Assembly: GCA_035447605.1 (NCBI GenBank)
Contig: DAOTHJ010000001.1
Location: 1-64,000, forward strand
DNA from: UMGS1668 sp035447605
GTDB taxonomy: Bacteria; Bacillota; Clostridia; Oscillospirales; Ruminococcaceae
Direction of reading: 5' to 3'
DNA length: 64,000 nucleotides
Position 1 is the stretch's first letter. Every line of letters starts with the position of its first letter. Below are positions 49,220 to 58,488 of this stretch, one piece after another. The notes below the pieces were generated by a model. It saw only the letters and a program-made list of their open reading frames with translations. It was not told the DNA's origin and searched no databases. A program made the translations under genes and the position numbers.

Positions 49220-49447
49220 TTAAAGTGACGTCTCGATGAAACGGACAATGTCCCCGACGGTCTTGATGTTTTCGATCTCCTCATCCGGGATCTCCTTGTC
49301 GAATTCTTCCTCAAGGGACATGATGAGATCGACAATATCAAGGGAATCGGCGCCAAAATCCTCGACGATGTTTGAATCCATCGTCACCTGTTCTTCTTCG
49401 ACATCAAGCTGATCGCAGAGTATTTCCTTGACTTTTTCAAATACCAC
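49220..49447 (-). CDS. acpP: Acyl carrier protein
   Basis: 75 residues, acidic four-helix ACP. The phosphopantetheine serine is in FGADSLDIVDLIM near residue 35. Carries fatty acyl intermediates. GTG start with GGGAGG at 8 nt. Divergent from the FabD-like gene, with both promoters in the shared 171-bp region. Confidence 0.96.
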   Translation of the reverse strand: MVFEKVKEILCDQLDVEEEQVTMDSNIVEDFGADSLDIVDLIMSLEEEFDKEIPDEEIENIKTVGDIVRFIETSL

Positions 49448-49510
49448 GGCAATAGCCTCCCAAACTATATTTTCGGGCCTTCCAGAATTGCCCGGGCGAT
49501 TACTTCACTA

Positions 49511-49539
49511 AGAATACATGAACAATTTCCCCTTGTCAA
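49511..49539 (-). promoter_or_regulatory. Promoter of acpP
   Basis: TTGACA (49534-49539), 17 bp, TATTCT (49511-49516) on the minus strand. Confidence 0.78.
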
Positions 49540-49554
49540 TATTTTTTTGGTCCG

Positions 49555-49583
49555 TTGTGCAGGGCAAAAATCTGTGTTATAGT
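49555..49583 (+). promoter_or_regulatory. Promoter of the FabD-like gene
   Basis: TTGTGC (49555-49560), 17 bp, TATAGT (49578-49583), about 30 nt before the start codon. Confidence 0.65.
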
Positions 49584-49618
49584 ATCCCTGTGCAGAACCA
49601 TTACGCATGGGGGGTTAC

Positions 49619-50560
49619 ATGTTGAAGAAATACGCTTTCATTTTCTCAGGTTATGGCTGCGGCCATCCCGGCATGGGAAAACCTTTTCTGGAAAAATCCG
49701 AGGCCTGTCTCGCGCTCTATGCCGCGGCCTCCGTCGACCTCGGCTATGACTGCGCCGCCCTCTCCGTCTCCGGAAAGGCCTCCGAGATTTCCGATCCGCA
49801 GAAGGCTTTCCCGCTTCAGGTGCTCCAATCCCTCTCCGTCGCTCTCTGCGCGAAGGAGATCCTGCCGGAAGGGCCTTCCGGCGTGCTGGGATACAGCGCC
49901 GGCGAGATTCCGGCCGTCGCCCGCGCCGGAGTCTTTACTTATGAGGATGCGGTGAAAGCCGCCTCGTATTATTCCGATATGCGTCAGGAGGCGCTGAAGG
50001 CCGGCACGATGGAATCCTTCCGCCTCACGAACGTCAAGCAGGAATTTGTCAGCCTCGTCACCGATAAAATGACCGACGGCTTCGTGCAGCTGACCGCGGT
50101 CGAGGGCCCGGAGCAGACCGTGATCCTCGGCGACCGCGAAGGCATTCAGGCGACGCTCGACGAGCTCAAGAAGCATAAGGTCGTCTCCTGTAAGCTGGAG
50201 AACGCTTCGGTCCTCCACTCGATGATCATCAGCGCCTACGCCTCCCACATGCGGGAGGATATGAACGCCCTGCCGCATGAGAAAAATCTCACCATTCCGC
50301 TTTATTCCACGTTATATGGAAAGAAATGGGAATCTATTCTCCTGCCCGGCGATTATTTCTACCTTCAGCAAATCAAGGCCGTCCGTCTCTCCGAAGCCGT
50401 CGAGGCCGCGGTCAGGGACGGCATCGAGGTATTCCTGATCGCCGGCAAGGACCGCACCCTGCAGAGCGCTGTCAAATCCGTGGCCAAGAACGCCGAAGTG
50501 CTGATCGCCGAGGATATCAAAGGGCTCGAAAAGGCCGCCGCCGTCATCGAAAAGGCCTGA
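49619..50560 (+). CDS. Malonyl-CoA:ACP transacylase-like protein (FabD family)
   Basis: 313 residues, acyltransferase fold. The nucleophile elbow reads GYSAGEIPA instead of the common GHSLGE. A later Arg (SDMRQEALKAG) and a His (SVLHSMII) sit where FabD has its acyl-binding Arg and catalytic His. It could transfer malonyl or another acyl group to the ACP encoded divergently next door. The altered elbow and no fab cluster nearby leave room for a different acyl specificity. ATG 49619 is preferred (MLKKYAF); an in-frame ATG at 49607 overlaps the GGGGGG ribosome site. Confidence 0.8.
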   Translation: MLKKYAFIFSGYGCGHPGMGKPFLEKSEACLALYAAASVDLGYDCAALSVSGKASEISDPQKAFPLQVLQSLSVALCAKEILPEGPSGVLGYSAGEIPAVARAGVFTYEDAVKAASYYSDMRQEALKAGTMESFRLTNVKQEFVSLVTDKMTDGFVQLTAVEGPEQTVILGDREGIQATLDELKKHKVVSCKLENASVLHSMIISAYASHMREDMNALPHEKNLTIPLYSTLYGKKWESILLPGDYFYLQQIKAVRLSEAVEAAVRDGIEVFLIAGKDRTLQSAVKSVAKNAEVLIAEDIKGLEKAAAVIEKA

Positions 50561-50721
50561 ACGGATTAAAAAAGCTGCGGAGCCTTTCATGAAATCCCGT
50601 GGGCGTCCCCGCCGGGGAAAATCCGGAAACCGGGAACTCCGCTGCGGCCGGGGAACTCCGCATGGCCGGGAAAGGCAGGCCGCCTTACGATATGCTTCAA
50701 GGTGAGACTCCGACAGGCATT

Positions 50722-52065
50722 TCATCGGCGCCGGAAAAAACGCGGCCGGGAGTGAGAAAAGGTCTTTTCCGCCCCCTTTACGGCGGAGAATACCTTCCCG
50801 GAAAGGACAATCAGCGCGGCACAGTTTGGAAAAGCCATCAGGCCGTCGAACATATCCGAGATGCCGAGCGCCGCGCCGAATTCGATGCAGGAGCCGAGTA
50901 CGCCGGCGGCACAAAACAGAATCCGATAGCCATACAGGGCGCTCTTTCGTTTCGTCAGAAAGGAGAGGGCGCTTTCTCCATAGTAGGCCCACCCGATCAT
51001 GGCGGCGAGCGCGAAGAGAAACGTGGAGGCCGCCAGAAAGACGCCGCCGGCCGTGCCGAAACAGCCGGAAAAGGCCTCCGCCGCCGTATCGCAGCCGCCC
51101 GCCAGCAAAACCAGCGCCGTCAGCGTGCAGACGACAATCGTGTCGAGAAAGACCTCGAGAATACCCCAGCATCCCTGAATCCCCGGCTCCCGTTCGGAGG
51201 ATGCCCCGTGCGCAATCGAAGCCGAGCCGATGCCCGCCTCATTGGTAAACGTGCCCCGCGCAAGGCCGACGCGCACCACCCTCGCGGTCAGGAGGCCCGC
51301 AAAACCCCCGGCGGCCGAGCGAAATGAAAAAGCGTCCTCAAAAATCAGCGCCACCGCCTCACCCAAACGTTCCCGAAAAACCGCCAGCGCCGCCGCGGAG
51401 CCGGTGATATAGAGTACCGCCATCACCGGCACGAGCACGCCCGAGATCTTCTCCACGCTCCCGCCCTTTCGGAAGATTGCCGCCGCGGTGAGCACGGCAA
51501 TCAGGAACCCGATCACTGGCTGCGGGATGCTGAGCACGGCAAAGCAGCTCTCGGCGGCGGCTCCGCTCTGGGCCATGCAGCCTCCGCCAAACGAGGCACC
51601 GATGCACAGCACGCACCATATTGATGCCAAAATCGGCATTTTCAGGCCTTTTTTGATGTAATACATCGCGCCGCCGCGGAAGCCTTCCTCCCCGCGCTCG
51701 TGATACGCTACGGCGAGGGCGGCCTCCGCAAACTTCGTCATCATGCCGAGGAACGCACCGATCCACATCCAGAAGACCGCGCCCGGCCCTCCCGTCAGGA
51801 TTGCCGCCGAGACGCCGGCGATGTTGCCGGTGCCGACGGTCGCGCCGAGGGCCGTGCTCATCGCCTCAAACGGCGTCGGGCCGGGGCCCTCCCTTTTCCG
51901 GAAGAGAGAGCGGATTACCGCGCGGAAAATGCCGCCCGCGCGGCGCAGAGGGAAAAAGCCGCTGACGGCCGTAAACCACAGCCCCGTCCCCAGCAGCACG
52001 ACCAGAAGGCCCGGCCCCCAGACGAGCGCCGCTCCCTTTGCGACAAGTGTTTCGAGTTCTGTCAA
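50722..52065 (-). CDS. Sodium:alanine/glycine symporter, AGCS family
   Basis: 447 residues with about ten or eleven membrane helices. Family signatures: STALGATVGTGNIAGVSAAI, GPGAVFWMWIGAFLGMMTKF, and GLARGTFTNEAGIGSASIAH. Takes up alanine or glycine with Na+. TTG 52065 is used because GGGGGGAG is 6 nt upstream and the resulting N-terminus (LTELETLVAKGAALVWGPGL) fits the family; the frame is open further upstream without support. Confidence 0.92.
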   Translation of the reverse strand: MTELETLVAKGAALVWGPGLLVVLLGTGLWFTAVSGFFPLRRAGGIFRAVIRSLFRKREGPGPTPFEAMSTALGATVGTGNIAGVSAAILTGGPGAVFWMWIGAFLGMMTKFAEAALAVAYHERGEEGFRGGAMYYIKKGLKMPILASIWCVLCIGASFGGGCMAQSGAAAESCFAVLSIPQPVIGFLIAVLTAAAIFRKGGSVEKISGVLVPVMAVLYITGSAAALAVFRERLGEAVALIFEDAFSFRSAAGGFAGLLTARVVRVGLARGTFTNEAGIGSASIAHGASSEREPGIQGCWGILEVFLDTIVVCTLTALVLLAGGCDTAAEAFSGCFGTAGGVFLAASTFLFALAAMIGWAYYGESALSFLTKRKSALYGYRILFCAAGVLGSCIEFGAALGISDMFDGLMAFPNCAALIVLSGKVFSAVKGAEKTFSHSRPRFFRRR

Positions 52066-52143
52066 GATCCGCTCCCCCCTTTTCTTTAAAAATACGGAGG
52101 AACGGCTCTTTTTATTCACGCCTGTCCCGAAGCGCACCATACA

Positions 52144-52176
52144 AGAAAGCCCTTCCCAAATCGGGAAGGGCTTTCT
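52144..52176 (-). terminator. Terminator of the DUF951-to-apeB gene cluster
   Basis: A 14-bp perfect stem AGAAAGCCCTTCCC/GGGAAGGGCTTTCT with a 5-nt loop, 12 nt past the apeB stop. Confidence 0.9.
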
Positions 52177-52187
52177 TCGGTTGTTTA

Positions 52188-53597
52188 TTATTTTGCGCGG
52201 TAGAAAGCTTCGGAGGCCCGGTGCATCATCAGGATGTCGATCTTGGAGGCGATCTCCATCGGCGCATGCATCGAGAGAAGCGGCACGCCGACATCGACGG
52301 TATCCACCCCGAGGCGGGAGATGTATTTGGCGACCGTGCCGCCGCCGCCGTTGTCGATCTTGCCGAGCTCACCGGTCTGCCAGAGCACATGTTCCTTATC
52401 GAAGAGGCGGCGCACCTCGCCCAAGTATTCGGCCGGCGCGTCGTTGGTGGAGTACTTGCCGCCGGAGCCGGTGTATTTGGTTATCACGATGCCGTAATTG
52501 AGATAGGCGGAGTTGTTTTTCTCCGTGACGTCGGGGAAAGTCGGGTCGACCGCGCAGTTGACGTCCGCGGAGATGCACTTGCTCGCGCAAAGGATCGTGC
52601 GGCCGGCGATGCCGTAGGGCGCGCCGAGATCCTCGGCGAAATAGGCGAGCATCTTGCCGTTCATGCCGGTCGGGCCGTCGGAGCCGGTCTCCTCTTTATC
52701 CGCGAAACAGGCGACCGCCGTGTATTCCGGCACGCCCGCCGCCAAAAGGCCGGTCAGTTCGCCGTAGGCGCAGACGCGGTCGTCGTGACCATAGGCGCCG
52801 ATCAGCCCGCGGTCGAAGCCCATATCCCGCGCTTTTCCGGCCGGGACGAAGGTCAGCTCCGCCGAACGGAAATCCGCCTCGGTGATGCCGTATTTTTCAA
52901 ACAGGAGGTTCAGCAGGTTGAGCTTCACGAGCTCGCTCGCCTCGTCATCGCGGAAAGGCATGGAGCCGACAATCACGTTGAGTTCCTCGCCCTTGAGGCC
53001 GTCGGCAAGTTTGCGGTCCATCTGCTCCTTTGCGAGATGCGGCAGCAGGTCGGTGACGCAGAAGGAGGGCTCGTCCTCCTCCTCGCCGACCGAGACGGTC
53101 ACGGAGGTGCCGTCCGCCCGGATGACGACGCCCTTGAGCGCCAGCGGAGTCACGCTCCACTGATAGCGCTTGATGCCGCCGTAATAATGCGTCTTAAAAA
53201 GAGCCAGCTCGGTATCCTCATAGACTGGGTTGGGCTTGAGATCGAGACGCGGGGAGTCGATATGCGCGGCGGCGATATGCAGGCCCTCGTCGAGAGGCCT
53301 TTTGCCGACGACGGCGGCCACGAACGCCTTGTGGCGGTTGTTGAGGTAGATTTTATCGCCCGCGACATATTTGTGCTTCGGATCGAAAGGGCGAAAGCCT
53401 TTTTCTTCAAGAAACGGGACGCACCAATCGGTGAATTCGCGCTCGGTCTTGCAGAAGGAAATGAATCTCTTATAGTCTTCGCAGTACTCGTAGGCCGCGC
53501 GGATTTCTTCCTCCGGCAGAAGCAGGCCGCCGTTCTTTTTCTGAAGAAACAGCTTCTCCTTGAGCAGCGTGCCCGCGCTTTTTTCTTTTTCGCTCAT
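52188..53597 (-). CDS. apeB: M18-family aminopeptidase
   Basis: 469 residues. Binuclear zinc site elements appear in order: AAAHIDSPRLD (about 110), DKEETGSDG (about 305) and VPLLSMHAPMEIA (near the C-terminus), as in aspartyl aminopeptidases. Cleaves N-terminal acidic or neutral residues. ATG 53597 (second of two) is at the proper 7 nt from GGAG. Last gene of the cluster. Confidence 0.93.
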   Translation of the reverse strand: MSEKEKSAGTLLKEKLFLQKKNGGLLLPEEEIRAAYEYCEDYKRFISFCKTEREFTDWCVPFLEEKGFRPFDPKHKYVAGDKIYLNNRHKAFVAAVVGKRPLDEGLHIAAAHIDSPRLDLKPNPVYEDTELALFKTHYYGGIKRYQWSVTPLALKGVVIRADGTSVTVSVGEEEDEPSFCVTDLLPHLAKEQMDRKLADGLKGEELNVIVGSMPFRDDEASELVKLNLLNLLFEKYGITEADFRSAELTFVPAGKARDMGFDRGLIGAYGHDDRVCAYGELTGLLAAGVPEYTAVACFADKEETGSDGPTGMNGKMLAYFAEDLGAPYGIAGRTILCASKCISADVNCAVDPTFPDVTEKNNSAYLNYGIVITKYTGSGGKYSTNDAPAEYLGEVRRLFDKEHVLWQTGELGKIDNGGGGTVAKYISRLGVDTVDVGVPLLSMHAPMEIASKIDILMMHRASEAFYRAK

Positions 53598-53630
53598 ACG
53601 CATTCTCCTTTATCCCGGCAAAGCTGCCGG

Positions 53631-54203
53631 TCAATCCATATTGTAGACTCGCCGGTAGTTTTGCCGGTAGTTCAATACTTTTTTCACATAATCCGCGGTC
53701 TCTTCGTAGGGGATGACCTCGAGCGTCTTGCCGTCGGAGGAATAATCCGGGTTCTGAAGCCAGTTGTTGACGGCGGTTCTCCCGGCATGATAGGCCGCGA
53801 GAGCGCACTCCCAGTTGCCGAATTCTTCGTACAGATAGGAAAGCAGCCAGGTGCAGTAGTTGACGTTGGTCTCCGGGTCGTACATGTCGGCCCAGGAGGC
53901 ATCCTCCCCGCCGCCGGCATAGTCCACCCATTCGTAGGTCTCTTTCGTGATCTGCATCAGACCGCGCGCGCCGACCTTCGACTCGGCCATCGGGTCAAAA
54001 TTGCTTTCCTGCCGCACCACCGCATAGACGACGGAGAGCGGAAGGCCGTTCTCCTCCGCAGCAGGCTCGATGTATTCGCTGTAATCGGTCGGATAGGCCT
54101 GATGCTCCAGACTTTTTGAAATGCGGTTCATCAGGATGCCGGCGAAAACCAGCAGCAGAATTCCCTCGGCGATCAGGGCAAGATAGCGCAGAGAATCTCT
54201 CAA
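53631..54203 (-). CDS. Membrane-anchored lytic transglycosylase (SLT family)
   Basis: 190 residues. One N-terminal membrane segment (LALIAEGILLLVFAGILM), then an SLT domain: catalytic Glu in VVYAVVRQESNFDPMAES, GARGLMQI, and ALAAYHAGRTAVNNWL. Cleaves peptidoglycan glycan strands at the cell surface. TTG start overlaps the coaE stop by 4 nt (TTGA). Confidence 0.9.
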   Translation of the reverse strand: MRDSLRYLALIAEGILLLVFAGILMNRISKSLEHQAYPTDYSEYIEPAAEENGLPLSVVYAVVRQESNFDPMAESKVGARGLMQITKETYEWVDYAGGGEDASWADMYDPETNVNYCTWLLSYLYEEFGNWECALAAYHAGRTAVNNWLQNPDYSSDGKTLEVIPYEETADYVKKVLNYRQNYRRVYNMD

Positions 54204-54856
54204 GCCTCCGTCACCGCCGGCTCTTCCGGCTTCCCTTCCGCTTTCGGCGCCGACTTTCTGCCTTCGAGAATCATTTTATAAAACAGGAGCGTCTTCTCTT
54301 CCAGTTCTCTCATTGTGCCGTTATTGCAGATCACAAAACCGGAACGCTCGATATAATAGGCGTCGTCATACTGGGATTTGATGCGGCTCATGGCATTTGC
54401 CTTGGAGAGATGGTCCCGCCGCACCACGCGCTGCGCACGGAGCCCCTCCTCCGCGGTTACGGAGACCACCGACCAGCAGGCTTTGTCGCAGCCGCTCTCG
54501 ATCAGCGTGGCGCCGTCGATGACGATGACGTCCTTCCCTTCGGCCTCCAGCGCGGCGATCTCTTTTTGGATCTCCTCCCGGATATAAGGGAAAATGATCT
54601 TGTCCAGCGCGAGGAGCTTTCTCCTGTCGGTAAAAACCATCCTCGCCAGCGCCTTGCGGTTAAGTTTTCCCTGATCGTTGAGCACTAAGCAGGAGAATTT
54701 TTCCGCAATCTGCACGAGGCAGTCGAGATTGTTGTCGGAGATGTCGTGTGCGACCTCATCCGCGTCGATCACGGCGGCGCCCTGCTTGGAAAGGATCTCC
54801 CGGACGGTGCTCTTCCCCGCTCCGGTCTGGCCGGTAAGCCCGATGACTTTGCTCAT
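54200..54856 (-). CDS. coaE: Dephospho-CoA kinase
   Basis: 218 residues. P-loop GLTGQTGAGKST at residue 6, DADEVAHDI, and RVVRRDHLSKANAMSRIKSQ in the lid. Final step of coenzyme A synthesis. The C-terminus ends with an extra Lys/Pro/Glu-rich tail. 17 nt after tsaC. Confidence 0.95.
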   Translation of the reverse strand: MSKVIGLTGQTGAGKSTVREILSKQGAAVIDADEVAHDISDNNLDCLVQIAEKFSCLVLNDQGKLNRKALARMVFTDRRKLLALDKIIFPYIREEIQKEIAALEAEGKDVIVIDGATLIESGCDKACWSVVSVTAEEGLRAQRVVRRDHLSKANAMSRIKSQYDDAYYIERSGFVICNNGTMRELEEKTLLFYKMILEGRKSAPKAEGKPEEPAVTEA

Positions 54857-54873
54857 GCCGCAGCCCCTTTCTT

Positions 54874-55896
54874 TTAGGAAAGTTCCATAATATCGAAGCC
54901 CGCCGAGCGGACGAGCCTGTTATACACCGCGAGACCGACTCCCTCTATGCTCGGGGAATGGGCCCAGACGGTCTTTGCGCCGAGGTCGTCCAGCTCCCGC
55001 AGCGCGTCAAACAGGCGCCGCGCCTGCTCCTCGCCGGAATCGCAGGAGCCGTAGCAGACGGTTTCCACTTTTAAAGCCGGGGCATCCTCGTCGAAACAGA
55101 GGGCAAAGACGCCGTCTCCGGCATGGCCATTGACGAAATCGGTATAGCGCTCGCGGCTGCCTTTTACAAGGGTGACTTTTGCCTTCGGCGCGTAGTGCTT
55201 GTATTTCATGCCCGGCGAAGCGGCGGTTTCGCCCTCACCGAGTTTTTCGAGCACGGCGCGGGAAAGCTCCACCTCGCCGAGGGCTTCCCGGAGCTCTTCG
55301 AGCGTGACGTAACCCGGGCGGAGCAGCGTCGGCACCTCCGCGGCCAGCGTGATGACCGTGGACTCGACGCCGACCGAGCACGGCCCGCCGTCGAGAATGG
55401 CCTCCACTTTGCCGTCAAGATCGTTGACGCAGTGCTCAAAAGTCGTGGGGCTCGGGTGACCGGAGAGATTGGCGGAAGGCGCGGCGAGCGGCACGCCCGC
55501 AAGCTCGATCAGCCGCTGTGCAACCGGATGAACCGGAAAGCGGACCGCGACCGTCTCAAGGCCGCCGCTGCACGCATAAGGAATCGCCGGCTTTTTTTTC
55601 ATAATCATCGTCAAAGGGCCCGGCCAGTAGCGCGCCGCCAGTTTCCACGCGCTCTCCGGAACTTCCTCCACAATATCGTCGAGCATCTGCATCCGGCAGA
55701 TATGCACGATCAGGGGGTTATCTCCCGGGCGGCCCTTCGCGGCAAAAATATTGCGGACGGCATCCTCGTTAAAGGCGTTCGCCGCGAGGCCGTAGACCGT
55801 CTCCGTCGGCATAGCCACGAGGCCGCCGTTTTTTAAAATTTCCGCACAGCGCTCGACGGCGCCCGGCTCGTCCGCGCGAAGTTTTAGTGTCTCCAT
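54874..55896 (-). CDS. tsaC: L-threonylcarbamoyladenylate synthase (Sua5 type)
   Basis: 340 residues. YrdC/Sua5 domain (GGLVAMPTETVYGLAANAFN, KGRPGDNPLIVHI, SANLSGHPSPT, STVITL) plus the C-terminal Sua5 domain starting near SPGMKYKHYAPKA. Makes the TC-AMP intermediate for tRNA t6A37. Often next to prfA in Firmicutes, as here. Confidence 0.95.
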   Translation of the reverse strand: METLKLRADEPGAVERCAEILKNGGLVAMPTETVYGLAANAFNEDAVRNIFAAKGRPGDNPLIVHICRMQMLDDIVEEVPESAWKLAARYWPGPLTMIMKKKPAIPYACSGGLETVAVRFPVHPVAQRLIELAGVPLAAPSANLSGHPSPTTFEHCVNDLDGKVEAILDGGPCSVGVESTVITLAAEVPTLLRPGYVTLEELREALGEVELSRAVLEKLGEGETAASPGMKYKHYAPKAKVTLVKGSRERYTDFVNGHAGDGVFALCFDEDAPALKVETVCYGSCDSGEEQARRLFDALRELDDLGAKTVWAHSPSIEGVGLAVYNRLVRSAGFDIMELS

Positions 55897-56034
55897 GTCT
55901 TGTTTCGTCCTTTATCACGGAATTGCGGATTTTTTAGAAGAGCCGGAAAGCCCCGCCGACCGAACCGTAAAAGCGCCCGGCCGCCGCGAAATTCCGACGG
56001 AATTCTTCTTAAAAAATCAGCTGTCAAATGCCGA

Positions 56035-57111
56035 TCAGCCCTCCGAAGCGCCCGCCCGGAGTTTTTCCGCCATGTCGTAGGCGCGCACGGCGTCGAGCAG
56101 CTCGTCCAGATCGCCGTTCATGATCGCGTCGATCCTATACAGCGTCAGGCCGATGCGGTGATCGGTCACTCTCCCCTGCGGGAAATTGTAGGTCCGGATC
56201 CTCTCGTTGCGCATGCCGGTGCCGACCTGAGAACGGCGCTCCGCGGCGATCTCGTCGTCGCGTTCCTGCCGTTTTTTCTCGTAGAGCCGGCTGCGCAGGA
56301 TTTTCAGCGCGCGGTCCTTATTTTTATACTGGCTGCGCTCGTCCTGACATTCTACCACCATGTTGAGCGGCAGATAGGTGACGCGGATGGCGGAGGAGGT
56401 CTTGTTGACCTTCTGCCCGCCGGCCCCGCTCGAGCGGAACGTGTCGATCTGCAGATCTTTCGGATCGATCTCGATCTCGACGTCCTCAACCTCCGGCAGC
56501 ACCGCGACGGTGACCGTGGAGGTCTGGATGCGGCCCTGCGTCTCCGTCTCCGGCACCCGCTGCACGCGGTGGACGCCGCTTTCGTATTTGAGTTTTGCGA
56601 AAACGCCCTCGCCCTCGAGCGAAAACTGAATCTCCTTAAAGCCGCCGAGTTCCGTCTCATTGGCATCGAGAATTTCGCAGGTCCAGCCCTTTGCCGCGGC
56701 ATACATCGCGTACATCCGATAGAGATCGGCCGCGAAGAGGGCTGCCTCCTCGCCGCCCGCGCCGCCGCGGATCTCCATGATAACCGAGCGGTCGTCGTCC
56801 GGATCCTTCGGCAGCAGCAAAATCTTGAGCTCCTCCGCCGTGCGCTCCGCGGTCTCCCGGTTCTCGTTCCACTGCTCCTGCGCCATCTCCCGAAGCTCCG
56901 GGTCGCTCTCCTCCGCGAGAAGCCCTTTTGCTTCCTCGCAGGCCTCCTGCGCCCGAAGATACTTCCGGTATGTTTCCACCAGCGGCGTCAGGCTCCGGTA
57001 TTCCTTCAATAGCTGCGTATAAAGCGGGACGTCGTTTACCACCTCGGGCACGCCGAGGCGGCTGTCGATCTCGTCATAGCGTTTCTCAATTTCGGCCAGT
57101 TTATTGAACAT
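56035..57111 (-). CDS. prfA: Peptide chain release factor 1
   Basis: 358 residues. Catalytic GGQ in SSGAGGQKVNKTSSAIR and the RF1-type ERIRTYNFPQGRVTDHRI. The stop-codon-reading tripeptide is P-E-T in RVPETETQGR (RF1 type, UAA/UAG). In the next motif, where relatives have GRIHTS, this protein has GRIQTS; the codon is CAG. That His normally stacks against the stop codon. ATG 57111 overlaps the DUF951 gene end by 11 nt. A 138-bp gap precedes tsaC. Confidence 0.96.
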   Translation of the reverse strand: MFNKLAEIEKRYDEIDSRLGVPEVVNDVPLYTQLLKEYRSLTPLVETYRKYLRAQEACEEAKGLLAEESDPELREMAQEQWNENRETAERTAEELKILLLPKDPDDDRSVIMEIRGGAGGEEAALFAADLYRMYAMYAAAKGWTCEILDANETELGGFKEIQFSLEGEGVFAKLKYESGVHRVQRVPETETQGRIQTSTVTVAVLPEVEDVEIEIDPKDLQIDTFRSSGAGGQKVNKTSSAIRVTYLPLNMVVECQDERSQYKNKDRALKILRSRLYEKKRQERDDEIAAERRSQVGTGMRNERIRTYNFPQGRVTDHRIGLTLYRIDAIMNGDLDELLDAVRAYDMAEKLRAGASEG

Positions 57112-57298
57112 CGGCGGAATCCTCTCTGATTACCGAACGGATATTTTTCTCCGCCTTGCTGCGCGGGAGCTCAACCTCCCGGCCGCAGGCCTCGCAGCGG
57201 AGCTTAAAATCCATGCCGGAACGGAGCACGCGGAAGCGGTTTCCGCCGCAGGGATGATTTTTTTTCATGATGAGCAGGTCTCCAATCCGGATATCCAT
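57101..57298 (-). CDS. DUF951 family protein
   Basis: 65 residues: MDIRIGDLLIMKKNHPCGGN, FKLRCEACGREVELPRSKAEK. HPCGG and CEACG suggest a zinc ribbon; the fold may bind nucleic acid, but the function is unknown. ATG 57298 has AAAGGAGG upstream. It overlaps prfA by 11 nt and so heads the cluster. Confidence 0.9.
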   Translation of the reverse strand: MDIRIGDLLIMKKNHPCGGNRFRVLRSGMDFKLRCEACGREVELPRSKAEKNIRSVIREDSADVQ

Positions 57299-57439
57299 CC
57301 CCCGCGCCTCCTTTATTAGGCATATTTTCATAATTTTATAGTATAGCATAAGGGATCCCCATTTGCAAACTTTGCCTCATAAATCCGTCCTCCGGCGAAT
57401 ATAGTTTTTCAGTTTCGGTTGATAGGAGAGGATTCAGAA

Positions 57440-58366
57440 ATGACGGATTATCTGCCCGAAGGCGCGCGTATCAATACCCCGGCAAACCGTGCCGCCATGC
57501 GGAATTTCATGTCCCTTCAGGAAGCCTGTCGTAAAGGGACCGTTCTGGAGGCGCGGGCATCGCTCTGCAGCGCCGGGCACGACCTCAGCATTGAGCTCGG
57601 CGAAATCCGCGGCATCATCCCCAAACCCGAGGGAGCGCTCGGCATGGATACCGGCGAGACGAGGGACATCGCCGTGATCTCCCGCGTCAGCAAGCCGGTC
57701 TGCTTCCGGATTACGGGATTCGCCCGCGGCGAGGACGGGAGCATCACGGCGGTCTGCTCCCGGCGCTCCGTGCAGCAGGACTGCTACGACAACTATATTT
57801 CCAAGCTCATGCCCGGGGACGTCATCCCCGCCGTCGTAACCCACATGGAGAATTTCGGGTGCTTTGCAGATATCGGCTGCGGCATCTCCTCCCTGCTGCC
57901 GATCGACGCGGTCAGCGTCTCCCGCATCTCCCATCCCTCCGACCGCTTCCGCACCGGGCAAAAGATCCATGCGGTCGTCTCCGGCCGGGATGAGCAGGGG
58001 CGCGTCTGTCTTTCCCACAAGGAGCTGCTTGGCACATGGGAGGAAAACGCGGCCAACTTTTCGCCCGGAGAGACGGTCTCCGGCATCATCCGGTCGGTGG
58101 AGGACTACGGCGTTTTCGTCGAGCTGACGCCGAACCTTGCCGGCCTCGCCGAGCCCTGCCCGTTTCTCGCGCCGGGGCAGCAGGCCTCCGTATACATAAA
58201 AAGCCTGATCCCCGAAAAAATGAAGATCAAGCTGATTATTGTGGACGCCTATGACGCGGAGATCCGGCCCGAACCGCCGCATTATTTCATCACCTCCGGG
58301 CATATCACCCGCTGGCAGTATTCGCCGGAGGGCTGTCCCAAGGAATTCTTTACGGAATTCGGCTGA
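57440..58366 (+). CDS. S1-domain RNA-binding protein
   Basis: 308 residues with two S1 motifs, roughly 115-190 (GDVIPAVVTHMENFGCFADI) and 205-265 (GETVSGIIRSVEDYGVFVEL). The N-terminal 100 residues are not recognised. Resembles the short S1-like proteins of Firmicutes that bind mRNA or ribosomes; the target is unknown. ATG 57440 has TAGGAGAGG upstream. Single gene with its own terminator. Confidence 0.85.
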   Translation: MTDYLPEGARINTPANRAAMRNFMSLQEACRKGTVLEARASLCSAGHDLSIELGEIRGIIPKPEGALGMDTGETRDIAVISRVSKPVCFRITGFARGEDGSITAVCSRRSVQQDCYDNYISKLMPGDVIPAVVTHMENFGCFADIGCGISSLLPIDAVSVSRISHPSDRFRTGQKIHAVVSGRDEQGRVCLSHKELLGTWEENAANFSPGETVSGIIRSVEDYGVFVELTPNLAGLAEPCPFLAPGQQASVYIKSLIPEKMKIKLIIVDAYDAEIRPEPPHYFITSGHITRWQYSPEGCPKEFFTEFG

Positions 58367-58380
58367 TCCCGGTTTCCCGA

Positions 58381-58416
58381 TGCGGATGCCCCTGCTGTGG
58401 GGCATCCGCATTTTTT
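58381..58416 (+). terminator. Terminator of the S1-domain gene
   Basis: A 12-bp perfect stem TGCGGATGCCCC/GGGGCATCCGCA with a 6-nt loop, followed by six U, 14 nt past the stop. Confidence 0.93.
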
Positions 58417-58488
58417 ATTCTTCCGGGCATGCCGTCCACGGCAGGATTTCCCGGAAGACCGCCCCAAGGAATTCGTTTCAAAACTCGG

